A stretch of 64,000 bases of DNA from Sinorhizobium terangae (lineage in GTDB: Bacteria > Pseudomonadota > Alphaproteobacteria > Rhizobiales > Rhizobiaceae), in contig NZ_WITC01000136.1 of NCBI RefSeq assembly GCF_009601505.1, positions 1 to 64,000 on the forward strand, written 5' to 3'. The notes beneath the pieces were generated by a model. It searched no databases and had not been told where the DNA came from. It saw nothing but the letters and a program-made list of their open reading frames with translations. Shown here in pieces: positions 9,671-18,334 of this stretch (within the stretch, counting starts at the first letter, position 1; each line of letters starts with the position of its first letter). A program made the translations under genes and the position numbers.

Positions 9671-11413
9671 ATGTGTGACGACCACAACAATTCCGGCAAG
9701 GAAACGGGCTTTTCGCGCGGATTAACCAGCTATGGCGACCGGGGGTTCAGCATCTATCTGCGCCGATCCTTCGCCAGCTCCATGGGTTATAGCCGGCAGA
9801 TGCTCGACCGGCCAATCGTCGGCATCGCCCACTCGGCGAGCGGCTTCAACAACTGTCACCGGCATTTCCCCGAGATGATCGAGGCGGTGAAGCGCGGCGT
9901 GCTGGCCGCAGGCGCGCTGCCTGTCGAGTTCCCGACGATCTCGCTCGGCGAGGTCTTCCTCAGCCCGACGAGCCTCAAGTTTCGCAATCTCATGTCCATG
10001 GATGTCGAGGAGATGACCCGCGCGCAGCCGATGGACTCGGTGGTTCTCCTCGGCGGCTGCGACAAGACCGTTCCCGCGCAGCTGATGGGCGCTGCATCCG
10101 CCGGCCTTCCGTCTATCCAGCTCGTCGCCGGCCCCATGTCGACCAGCCGTCATCGTGGTGAACGTCTCGGCGCCTGCACCGACTGCCGCCGCTTCTGGCA
10201 GCGCTATCGCGCGGGCGACGTCGACGATCAGGGCATCGGCGAGGTCGAAAAGCGCCTCGCGTCCACCAGCGGCACTTGCGCGGTGATGGGAACGGCCAGC
10301 ACCATGGCCTCGCTTGCCGAAGCTATCGGCATGATGCCCGCAGGCTCCGCAGCCATCCCCGCAGTCGATGCGGATCGCCTGCGCATGGCCGAGGAAACCG
10401 GCCGTCTCGCCGTCCAGCTGATCGGCACGGACAGGACACCCAGGAAGATCATCACGGAGAAAGCGCTGGAAAACGGCGTGCGCATCCTGATGGCGATCGG
10501 CGGTTCCACCAACGCTATCATCCACCTCGCCGCCATTGCCGGCCGCCTCGGGGTGAAGATCGACCTGAATCGGATGAATGAGATTAGCGACACGACGCCC
10601 GTACTCGTCGACCTCAAGCCGACCGGCGCCGCTTATATGGAAGACCTGCATGCGGCCGGAGGCATTCCGGCCGTCATGCGGGAGCTGAAGCATCTCCTTC
10701 ACCTCGACTGCGAGACGATCACTGGCGAAACCATTGGCGACCGCATCCAGGCGGCGGACCCCTGGGTTGATCGCAATGTCGTGAAGTCGTTCTATGCTCC
10801 CATTCGTGAAAGCGGCGGGCTTCTCGCCCTGTTCGGGAACATGGCGCCGCGCGGCGCGATCATCAAGCGCTCGGCCGCAGACCCCAATCTCTTCGAGAAA
10901 ACCGGCCGTGCCGTCGTCTTCACTTCGTTGCAGGATCTTGCGGCTCGCATCGACGATCCCGACCTCGACGTTACGGCGGACGACTTCCTTGTTCTCCAGA
11001 ATGCCGGTCCGCTCAGCGACGCTGCCATGCCGGAGGCTGGTTACATCCCGATCCCGGCCAAGCTCGCACGTGCCGGCGTCAAGGACATGGTGCGTATCTC
11101 CGATGCACGTATGAGTGGGACCGCCTACGGCACCATCGTTCTGCATGTCGCGCCGGATGCTGCTTCGGGTGGTCCGATCGGTCTGATCCGTAACGGGGAC
11201 TCGATCGCGCTGAGTGTAAAAGATCACTCGATCCGCCTTCTCGTTTCCGATGAGGAACTGGAGACCCGGCGTGCTGAGCGGACGATAGAAAAGCGTCCGG
11301 CGCTTCGGGGTTACGATATGCTTTACCGCGATCATGTCTTGCAGGCCGACGAAGGCTGCGACTTCGACTTCCTGCAAAGCAGACCGGCCTCGTCATCCCA
11401 CATCCGAAGCTGA
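9671..11413 (+). CDS. IlvD/Edd-family dehydratase (sugar-acid dehydratase type)
   Basis: Iron-sulfur dehydratase of 580 aa. Three conserved cysteines are visible in FNNCHRHFPE, LGGCDKTVPAQLM and GTCAVMGTASTM; these hold the Fe-S cluster in the family. The C-terminal DARMSGTAYG contains the serine that acts as base in pentonate dehydratases. The length and N-terminal pattern fit L-arabinonate/D-xylonate dehydratases of rhizobia better than branched-chain IlvD. The ATG at 9671 follows GAGGAAG and replaces a much longer open frame upstream that only shadows the aldehyde dehydrogenase. As last gene of the operon it probably converts an aldonate to a 2-keto-3-deoxy acid. Confidence 0.88.
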   Translation: MCDDHNNSGKETGFSRGLTSYGDRGFSIYLRRSFASSMGYSRQMLDRPIVGIAHSASGFNNCHRHFPEMIEAVKRGVLAAGALPVEFPTISLGEVFLSPTSLKFRNLMSMDVEEMTRAQPMDSVVLLGGCDKTVPAQLMGAASAGLPSIQLVAGPMSTSRHRGERLGACTDCRRFWQRYRAGDVDDQGIGEVEKRLASTSGTCAVMGTASTMASLAEAIGMMPAGSAAIPAVDADRLRMAEETGRLAVQLIGTDRTPRKIITEKALENGVRILMAIGGSTNAIIHLAAIAGRLGVKIDLNRMNEISDTTPVLVDLKPTGAAYMEDLHAAGGIPAVMRELKHLLHLDCETITGETIGDRIQAADPWVDRNVVKSFYAPIRESGGLLALFGNMAPRGAIIKRSAADPNLFEKTGRAVVFTSLQDLAARIDDPDLDVTADDFLVLQNAGPLSDAAMPEAGYIPIPAKLARAGVKDMVRISDARMSGTAYGTIVLHVAPDAASGGPIGLIRNGDSIALSVKDHSIRLLVSDEELETRRAERTIEKRPALRGYDMLYRDHVLQADEGCDFDFLQSRPASSSHIRS

Positions 11414-11414
11414 A

Positions 11415-11429
11415 GCTCCAAGGAGGAGC
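11415..11429. terminator. Short hairpin after the catabolic operon
   Basis: GCTCC and GGAGC flank a 5-base loop two bases after the dehydratase stop. There is no following T run, so this is only a weak terminator candidate. Confidence 0.3.
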
Positions 11430-11590
11430 CGGTTAAGCTGACAGCGAACTACCGCCTCATTGAGCTCGTTGCGGCGGCCATCGGCGCGGAGACGGCGAGG
11501 GTCAATTCCCCCTTTCGTCCCTCGGGGAGCGCCGGTTGACCCTGCCGAATTCGTGAAAGTCGGCAGCGATCGGCGCCGACCTTCGGCCAG

Positions 11591-11635
11591 TTCCTGTTGA
11601 TAGATTACGCGATGTTTTGAGAACAGAACGAGAAC
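11591..11635 (+). promoter_or_regulatory. Recurring 23-bp motif plus LexA-type box (copy A)
   Basis: Positions 11591-11613 carry the motif TTCCTG-TTGATA-GATTA-CGCGAT, found in three other places in the window. Seven bases later a perfect GAAC-N7-GAAC lies at 11621-11635, the form of the LexA operator in alphaproteobacteria. No SOS gene follows, so this looks like a promoter fragment stranded by rearrangement. Confidence 0.55.
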
Positions 11636-11832
11636 GCACGAGTGCTGCGCCGAATGCTGGTGTACGGCTGCTCTCGACCCTTTGCGGCCTTGGACGAGGA
11701 CCGGGAATGGCTCGATTGAGCCCAATCCGGTCCTTCCAGGTGTCGCCGTCAGCGGCACAGGTCGATGGTGAGCGGGGGTCGTGGCAACAGCGCTGTAGGG
11801 CAACATTCCGCCAACGACCCGACTGTGCCGAG

Positions 11833-14800
11833 TTAAGGTTTTGCCAGTGTTTGTGCATCAGCGGCGATGGATACGAAGTGCCGCTTGAAAGCGATATGTA
11901 GATCGTCAATCAGCGTGAAGATTGTCGGGATGACGAATAGGCTGAGGAAGGTTGACGTAAGTAGCCCGCCGATCACAACGATCGCCATTGGCTGTCGGAA
12001 GCTGGGATCGCCGCCGGTCAGGCTCAACGCCACAGGGATCATTCCTGCGCCCATCGCAATCGTCGTCATGATAATCGGCCTTGCGCGCTTGTGGCATGCG
12101 TCAACGAGTGCGTCGAACCGCGGCACACCTTGCCGCCTCGACATGATCGCGTACTCGACGAGCAAGATCGAATTCTTGGTCACGATACCCATGAGCAGAA
12201 TCAGGCCGATCACCGCCGGCATGGAGAAGCTCATGCCCGTGACCAGCAGTGGAACGAGTGCGCCTCCGAGTGCCAATGGAAGCGCCATCAGGATAGTGAC
12301 GGGCTGAAGGAAATCGTGGAATAGAAGGACAAGGACCGCGTAGACGCAGAACACGCCGATTGCCATTGCTATTGCAAAGCTCTCGAAGAGTTCGGAACTC
12401 TGCTGCAGTTCGCCCTGCTGGACCTGATAAACCCCCGGGGGCAACTGGCGAAGCGCTGAAAGCGCCTGCGCCTCCCGGTTCACGTCACCAAGGATGCGGC
12501 CGTTGAGTTCGACGGAGAGGGTGACGTTGCGGGCGCGATCGATGCGGTTGATTTCCGAAGGACTGCCGCCAATCGATATGTCGGCGATGGTCCCCAAAGA
12601 CACCTTTCCTTTGGCACCGGACACCTGGATTCGAGAGATGGCGTCAATGTCGGTCCGTGACTTTGGATCAAGACGAACACGGACGTCGATCTGGCGCTGC
12701 GGTAGATTGAGCTTGGCCATTGAGTTCGAGTAGTCGCCATTGGTGGAAACACGAACTGCCTCCGCAATCGCCTCGGACGTTACGCCCAAGGCGGCCGCTT
12801 TGGGGAAGTCTGGCTTGATCTGAACTTCCGGCGCCTGCAGGGACGCGCTGGAGGTCACCGCACCGACACCGTTCAGCGTCCTCAACTGATCCTCCAACGA
12901 ACTCGCAGCGCGATCCAGAGCGTCGGCATCATCGCCGGCAATCGTGATCTCGAGCTTCGTGCCGTTGCCGCCGCTTCCGACTTCGACCGTGGCGCCGGGC
13001 AGGACAGAGAGGGCATTGCGTATGTCCTGCTCGATCTCTGTCTGCTTGCGGTCTCGATCGCTCATGTCGGTCAGGTTGACCACGACCGTCGCCTTGGTGA
13101 TGTCGCTAGTCGTCGAGGAATCAGGGCCGCTTCCCGAAGAGGACGAGCCGACGGAAACGTACACGCCGGTGACATCCGGCAACTTTGATATGATCTCGGC
13201 CGCGCGTCGGGACGTGGTGTCGGTCATCTCCAGCGTGCTGCCCGGCGAAAGCGTCAGATTCACCTGGGTCTGAGAATTATCCGAGGCCGGAAGGAACCCT
13301 GTCTTGAGAAAGGGTATGGCCATCAGCGATGCGACAAGCAGGGCGCTCGTCGCGAGCATAGTGATGAGCCGGTGCCTGAGGCATGCCTTGACGACGGACA
13401 GATACGTTCTCATCACCCAGCCGTCCTTTTCCTCTTTCGGATGCGCCTTCATGAGATATGCCGCCATCATGGGGGTGATGAAGCGGGCGACGAGAAGGGA
13501 GGCGAGCACGGCAGCCGCCGCCGTCACACCGAACTGTCGGAAAACGAGGCCGGGAACGCCGCCCATGAATGCTGTCGGTAAGAAGACGGCGACGAGGGTG
13601 AAGGTTGTCGCGATCACGGCAAGCCCAATTTCGTCGGCCGCCTCCATGGCGGCGTCTCTGGCGGTCTTGCCCATTCCGAGATGTCGTTCGATGTTTTCTA
13701 TCTCGACGATCGCATCATCTACCAGAATGCCGACGACCAGCGACAGTGCAAGCAACGTCACCGTGTTCAGGCTGAAGTCTGCGAGATACATCACGAGGAA
13801 TGTCGGGATTACCGATAGCGGGAGGGCGATAGCAGAGAGAAAAGTCGCCCGCCAGTCCCGTAGAAATGCCCAGACGACGACGACCGCGAGGAAAGCGCCT
13901 TCGTAGAGCATGTGCATCGAACCGTCGTAGTTCTCGATGATCGGCTTGACGGTCGTGTAGGCGTCGACGATCTGGACCTCCGGATTCGCCGCCGCGAATT
14001 CCCGCATCTTCGCCTGGATTTCGTCCGCTACCGCGGTGTCCGAGAAACCGTTCGAACGGTAGATCTGGACGGCTATGGCCGGCTTTCCGTCGAGGTAGGC
14101 GATGGACGAGCGGTCCGCATAGCTATCGGTGACGGTCGCTACGTCGTCCAGCCTCACGTTCTGCCCGTTGGAGAGCGGGATAGCGAGGGATGCGAGGTCA
14201 TCGACCGAAGGTACGGCACCCATCACGCGGACGGTTTGCCGCAGGGCACCGATGTCGCCCCGACCTCCCGATATGTCGGATTGAACCGACTTGATCTTGG
14301 AAGAGATGTCGGCGGCCGTGATCCCGAGGCTTGTCAGTACGTCCGGCCTCAGGTCGACATGCGCCTCGCGGTCCACGCCGCCGATGCGCGTTACCTGTCC
14401 GACGCCTCCACCTGACAACAGCGCCTTGGTCATGTCGTTATCGACGAACCACGACAACTCCGCCTCGTCGAGTTTGTCTGACCGTACCGCGAAGGCGAGA
14501 AGGACGGACGACTGCACCGTCACCTTGGAGACGGTCGGCGTATCCATCGCGGATGGAAGCTCACTTTTGGCGCTGTCAACTGCGTTGCGGACCTCGTTGA
14601 GGGCCGCCTCACTATTCTTCTCGAGTTTGAACGACACGCTGATCGTGACGTTGCCGTCGGTGATCGTCGTCGTGATGTGGTCGAGCAGGCTCAGCGACGC
14701 GAGCTTGTCCTCGATCTTGCGCGCCACCTCTGTTTCGAGCTGCGTTGGAGCTGCGCCTTCCAGGGTGCCGACGATTTTTATGGTCGGCAGATCCATGTCG

Positions 14801-14913
14801 GGAAAGTCCTGCACCTGAAGGCGCAAGAAAGCGAGCAGTCCGCAGACAGTCAGGAGAGCAAACAGAAGGACGACTGGAACGGGATTTCGGATCGACCAAG
14901 TAGAGATATTCAT
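11833..14913 (-). CDS. RND-family efflux transporter, inner-membrane pump
   Basis: Proton-driven pump of the RND (HAE1/AcrB-like) family, 1026 aa, with the two-fold repeat of one membrane helix, a large periplasmic loop and six helices. The proton-relay Asp-Asp pair is in VVGILVDDAIVEIENIERH (TM4) and the second-half element is GLILLMGIVTKNSILLVEY. A Ser/Gly-rich linker SVGSSSSGSGPDSS lies in the second periplasmic loop. The start overlaps the adaptor gene by 4 bases. Third gene of an OMF-adaptor-pump operon, likely controlled by the divergent two-component system. Substrates (drugs, dyes, metabolites) are not predictable here. Confidence 0.93.
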   Translation of the reverse strand: MNISTWSIRNPVPVVLLFALLTVCGLLAFLRLQVQDFPDMDLPTIKIVGTLEGAAPTQLETEVARKIEDKLASLSLLDHITTTITDGNVTISVSFKLEKNSEAALNEVRNAVDSAKSELPSAMDTPTVSKVTVQSSVLLAFAVRSDKLDEAELSWFVDNDMTKALLSGGGVGQVTRIGGVDREAHVDLRPDVLTSLGITAADISSKIKSVQSDISGGRGDIGALRQTVRVMGAVPSVDDLASLAIPLSNGQNVRLDDVATVTDSYADRSSIAYLDGKPAIAVQIYRSNGFSDTAVADEIQAKMREFAAANPEVQIVDAYTTVKPIIENYDGSMHMLYEGAFLAVVVVWAFLRDWRATFLSAIALPLSVIPTFLVMYLADFSLNTVTLLALSLVVGILVDDAIVEIENIERHLGMGKTARDAAMEAADEIGLAVIATTFTLVAVFLPTAFMGGVPGLVFRQFGVTAAAAVLASLLVARFITPMMAAYLMKAHPKEEKDGWVMRTYLSVVKACLRHRLITMLATSALLVASLMAIPFLKTGFLPASDNSQTQVNLTLSPGSTLEMTDTTSRRAAEIISKLPDVTGVYVSVGSSSSGSGPDSSTTSDITKATVVVNLTDMSDRDRKQTEIEQDIRNALSVLPGATVEVGSGGNGTKLEITIAGDDADALDRAASSLEDQLRTLNGVGAVTSSASLQAPEVQIKPDFPKAAALGVTSEAIAEAVRVSTNGDYSNSMAKLNLPQRQIDVRVRLDPKSRTDIDAISRIQVSGAKGKVSLGTIADISIGGSPSEINRIDRARNVTLSVELNGRILGDVNREAQALSALRQLPPGVYQVQQGELQQSSELFESFAIAMAIGVFCVYAVLVLLFHDFLQPVTILMALPLALGGALVPLLVTGMSFSMPAVIGLILLMGIVTKNSILLVEYAIMSRRQGVPRFDALVDACHKRARPIIMTTIAMGAGMIPVALSLTGGDPSFRQPMAIVVIGGLLTSTFLSLFVIPTIFTLIDDLHIAFKRHFVSIAADAQTLAKP

Positions 14914-15980
14914 CGCGCAGCCTCCTCGATCTTGACCAGCGCGTTCTCAGACAGAAAGGCGCCGCCCGCCTGCACAACCCTCTCCCCACCTGCCAGGCCC
15001 TCGGATACTTCCACCCGGTCGGACCTGCGTCGGCCGACCTTCACCCGCACGCGGTGCGCCCTGCTTTCCTCGTCGATCACGAACACGTAAGCGAGGCCGT
15101 CGCGGTAAACGATGGACGATTCCGGAACCGTAAGGGCTTTGCTCGCCGTGATGTCAATGCGTCCGGACACGTAGAGGCCGGCGCGAGGCTTCGGTTCCTC
15201 TGGGAGCTGCACGTAGACGATCGCTCTCCCCGTCTCGTCGCTGATCGTCGGCGCGACAAGCCGCACCATACCCTTGAACGTGCGTCCGTCCGGCGCGTCG
15301 ATCTCGGCCGCTTGCCCCGGTTCGACCCTCAGAAGGCTCAGCGCCGGGACTTCGGCCTGCCATTCAATGCGCTGCTGGCGCGTCAGCCGGAAAAGTTCGG
15401 TACCAGTCGACACGACCGCGCCGAGAGATGCCGACCGTGACGTGATGATCCCGTCATCCACGGCGGTGATAGTTGTCTGCGAGACCTTGATCCGCTGGCC
15501 TTCGAGAGCGGCCTCTTCGGACGCGAGGGCGGCTTGCGCCGTCCTCTCGGTGTTGAAGTACTCGACCCTTTTTTGGTCGGACAACACTCCGGAGGCGATG
15601 TCGCGCGCACGCTTAGCCTCGGACGTTGCCTTCTCAAGATTTGCCTTCCCGGTTTCCACCGCCGCCTCCTGCTTTTTCAGGTCAGCAAGGACGCCAGCCT
15701 GATCAAGCCGCACGAGGACGTCTCCCTTTTTCACGACAGATCCCACATCGACCAGAACCTCCTTGATGCGCAATCCACTGGTTTCGGAGGCGATGGTGGC
15801 CTCGTGCCAAGGCTTCAGCCACCCACTGACCGGAATGGTTTCGGGCCACTGCTCCTTTGCCGGCTCCACCAGGGACACGGTAAGCGCAGGCGCCTGTGTT
15901 TCCTCCTGTGCCGCCGCCGGCCCGCGGGCGAGAAGAAGGCACGTCGCGAGGGTGCCTGCGAATATTGCAATGTTCTTCAT
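14910..15980 (-). CDS. RND efflux membrane-fusion (adaptor) protein
   Basis: Periplasmic adaptor, 356 aa. A signal peptide (MKNIAIFAGTLATCLLLARG, cleavage near AAAQ) is followed by a lipoyl half-motif (ASETSGLRIKEVLVDVGSVV), an alpha-helical hairpin region (residues ~95-165), the second lipoyl half (ITAVDDGIITSRSASLGAVV) and beta-barrel and membrane-proximal domains. It joins the pump to the outer-membrane channel. It sits 37 bases after the outer-membrane gene and overlaps the pump gene by 4 bases. Confidence 0.92.
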   Translation of the reverse strand: MKNIAIFAGTLATCLLLARGPAAAQEETQAPALTVSLVEPAKEQWPETIPVSGWLKPWHEATIASETSGLRIKEVLVDVGSVVKKGDVLVRLDQAGVLADLKKQEAAVETGKANLEKATSEAKRARDIASGVLSDQKRVEYFNTERTAQAALASEEAALEGQRIKVSQTTITAVDDGIITSRSASLGAVVSTGTELFRLTRQQRIEWQAEVPALSLLRVEPGQAAEIDAPDGRTFKGMVRLVAPTISDETGRAIVYVQLPEEPKPRAGLYVSGRIDITASKALTVPESSIVYRDGLAYVFVIDEESRAHRVRVKVGRRRSDRVEVSEGLAGGERVVQAGGAFLSENALVKIEEAAR

Positions 15981-16017
15981 TCTTGGTTTCCTCGATAGGT
16001 TGGGCGTGGAGGTCGGC

Positions 16018-17519
16018 TCATCGTCCAGTCTTCCGCATTGCGAGATGCGGGCCGACGAAGCCGTCTTCGACCCTGGGCACGGTCACGTCGATGGGGCCGC
16101 TCCAGCCGCCGCCAAGGGCCTTGTTGAGGGACACGTAGTTTGTCGCGATGTCCGCATTCGCCTGGATCAACTGCTCCTGGGCGGAGTAGAGGGAGCGGTC
16201 GGCATCGAGGACGTCGAAGAGGTCGCTCTCACCGGCGGCTAACAGGTCGCGCGAATACTTCGCCGCCAGTCTATAACCGGATACGGATTCTGCGAGCGAG
16301 GCGGCTCGGGCTCGCGACTTGTTGAGCGAGACGATCGCATTTTGCACGTCCTCGAGGGCGTTCAGAACGGTCGACTGATAGATGAAGAAGTGCTGGTCTC
16401 GTTCCGCCTTGGCGACACCTACCGCGGCCTTCAACTGTCCGCCCTGAAAGATCGGAACGTCAGGCTGGGCCCGAAAGACCAGCCGATGGTCGACTTCTTG
16501 CCGAGATCGCTGATGCTCGCCGCTGAGGTGTCGATCGCGCCCGTTAGGCTGACCGAAGGGTATCGGTTCGCTTCTGCCTGTCCGACTTTCGCGGTTGCCT
16601 GGGCAAGCTGACGCTCAGCCGATCGGATATCCGGCCGGGTGTTCAAGATATCCGCCGGAATTCCCACCTTCATCTTGCGCGGCGGCGACGGGATCGGCTC
16701 TGCGCTACGGAACTGCGCATCGAGATCAAGTGCCGATCGACCAAGCAGGACAGCAAGGCGGTTTACGGCCTTGGCATAGCTGATCTGATAGGACGGCACG
16801 TCGGCCTGGGTCGACGCCGCCTGCGCCTCCGCCTTGGAGACATCGACCCGGGACGCCAGTCCGACTGCGACTTGCTGCGTCGTGAGGACGGCGGTTTCGC
16901 GCTGGGATTTTGCCGAACGTTGGGCGAGTGCCACAAGCTGCTGGTACTCGCGAGCCTGGACGTAATAGGTGGCGACGTCGCCTATCAGAGTCACGAGCGT
17001 GTCGCGCAATTCTTCTTCCGAAGATTGCTCGGCGTAGACAGCCGCCTCCACTGCGCGCCTTGCTCCGCCGAAAAGATCGATCTCCCAGCTTGCATCGAAG
17101 CCAGCCTGGTACTGCGAATAGACCGTGGGCTCCGTACCTGTCGTGGTCCCCTTGTTGCGGGTTGCCGACGACGCCTCGGAAAGCGAGGGAAACAGTGTAC
17201 CCCTTTCTTGCTGGAGCGATGCCCGGGCCTGCCGGATCTTTGCCTTCGCCGTCGCGACATCCAGGTTCGAGTGGACGGCCTCCGTCACGAGTCCGTTGAG
17301 GACCGGATCATGGAACTGCTTCCACCACTCCGCCAGCTCGGGAGGAGCTTCGTGGACGTGCTTTCCTTTTGTTTTCCAGGAGGCCGGCATCGCGATCGAC
17401 GGTTTCACGTAGTCCGGCCCGACGACGCAACCGCTCAAACTCCCGGCAAGGCAGACAAGGCTGACCAGTTTCAATTTGCGCTTGATATGGCTCTTCAACG
17501 TGTGCTCCGCCGTCTCCAA
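16018..17519 (-). pseudogene. Outer-membrane efflux channel (TolC/NodT type), frameshifted
   Basis: An outer-membrane factor lipoprotein of about 500 aa, split by one frameshift. The N-terminal part (17519 to ~16455) has a lipobox LAGSLSGC and typical OMF sequence (CVVGPDYVKP, YQAGFDASWEIDLFGG, ADILNTRPDIRSAERQLA) and runs off frame at SFGPSLTF. The C-terminal part (from 16434) continues with LKAAVGVAKAERDQ and ends normally. Adding one C near 16453-16455 (TTCCGATC to TTCCCGATC on the minus strand) restores the expected PIFQGGQ. First gene of the efflux operon. It is a genuine pseudogene or a sequencing error; downstream genes are intact. Confidence 0.88.
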
Positions 17520-17547
17520 TGTCAGAGCCGTTGATAGAGGTCGGGGT

Positions 17548-17583
17548 GTTAAGTGCGGTTAAGGAAGCGTAAAGTTATGTAAA
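17548..17583. promoter_or_regulatory. Tandem-repeat operator between efflux operon and two-component genes
   Basis: Four pentamers lie on one face of the helix: GTTAA at 17548 and 17558, GTAAA at 17569 and 17579, with start spacings of 10, 11 and 10 bases. The second pair matches GTAAA-N5-GTAAA, the consensus known for CpxR. OmpR/CpxR-type regulators bind such direct repeats. The site lies between the start of the outer-membrane channel gene and the response-regulator gene and could control both. Confidence 0.65.
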
Positions 17584-17644
17584 AATTGCCCCGATCTGCT
17601 GCTGCCGTTGTATTGCTCACGGGAATGGTGAACCGGGATTGCCC

Positions 17645-18334
17645 ATGCCGAAAGTACTTCTGATCGACGATGACACGGAACTGACGACGCTGCTGAGCGA
17701 ATACCTCACCGAGGAGGGCTTCGACGTCGAAACGACGGACGACGCACGGCAGGGGATCGCAAGCGCCGCTGCCGGTCAGGGAGTCGACATCATCGTCCTG
17801 GACGTAATGATGCCGCGGATGAACGGCATCGACGCGCTGCAGCGCATCCGCCGTCTGGGCGACATCCCGGTGCTGATGCTGACAGCGAAGGGCGACGATG
17901 TCGACCGCATCTCCGGGCTCAATCTCGGGGCTGATGACTATGTCTCGAAGCCCTGCTCGCCGGGCGAGCTGGTCGCGAGAATCCGGGCGATACTCCGGCG
18001 GACGACCGGCAAGACGACAGACGAGAGCGAGACACTGCAGGCGGGCGGGCTTACCCTCAACCCCGCGACGCGTGCGGCGATCTGGAAAGGTCGGCACCTG
18101 GAGGTGACCGGCACGGAGTTCTCGATCCTCGAAGTCCTCGCGCGCAGCGCTGGGCAGCTCGTTCCAAAGGAAGAGATATCCCGGTGGGCTTTCGGGCGCG
18201 GCTTGACGCCATTCGACCGGCGGATCGACGTCCACATAAGCAGCGTCCGGCAAAAACTCGGGTTGCGGGATGACGGCTCCTCCTGGATCCAGTCGGTCCG
18301 CGGTCAGGGCTACCAATTGCTGCGGGACGGCTGA
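17645..18334 (+). CDS. OmpR/CpxR-type response regulator
   Basis: Two-component response regulator, 229 aa. The receiver domain has the acidic pocket LLIDDDTE, the phospho-acceptor Asp53 in IIVLDVMMPRMNG and the Lys in DDYVSKPCSPGEL; the C-terminal winged helix ends with DVHISSVRQKLG and SVRGQGYQLL. The ATG at 17645 matches the family N-terminus; an upstream TTG at 17639 is less likely. The stop overlaps the kinase start (TGATG). It faces the RND efflux operon and probably activates it through the repeat array at 17548-17583. Confidence 0.93.
   Translation: MPKVLLIDDDTELTTLLSEYLTEEGFDVETTDDARQGIASAAAGQGVDIIVLDVMMPRMNGIDALQRIRRLGDIPVLMLTAKGDDVDRISGLNLGADDYVSKPCSPGELVARIRAILRRTTGKTTDESETLQAGGLTLNPATRAAIWKGRHLEVTGTEFSILEVLARSAGQLVPKEEISRWAFGRGLTPFDRRIDVHISSVRQKLGLRDDGSSWIQSVRGQGYQLLRDG

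Larger units (their letters stand above)
11414..11832. other. Gap between convergent operons, with an SOS-like site
   Basis: This 419-base stretch separates two convergent operons and holds no gene I can support. It contains the short hairpin noted above and, at 11591-11635, a 23-bp motif followed by GAAC-N7-GAAC. Short open frames on both strands show no recognisable protein pattern. Confidence 0.6.

Noticed and set aside
8083-9699. Long open frame antisense to the aldehyde dehydrogenase gene
   Set aside because: It has no family motifs and is a product of high-GC codon use on the real strand.
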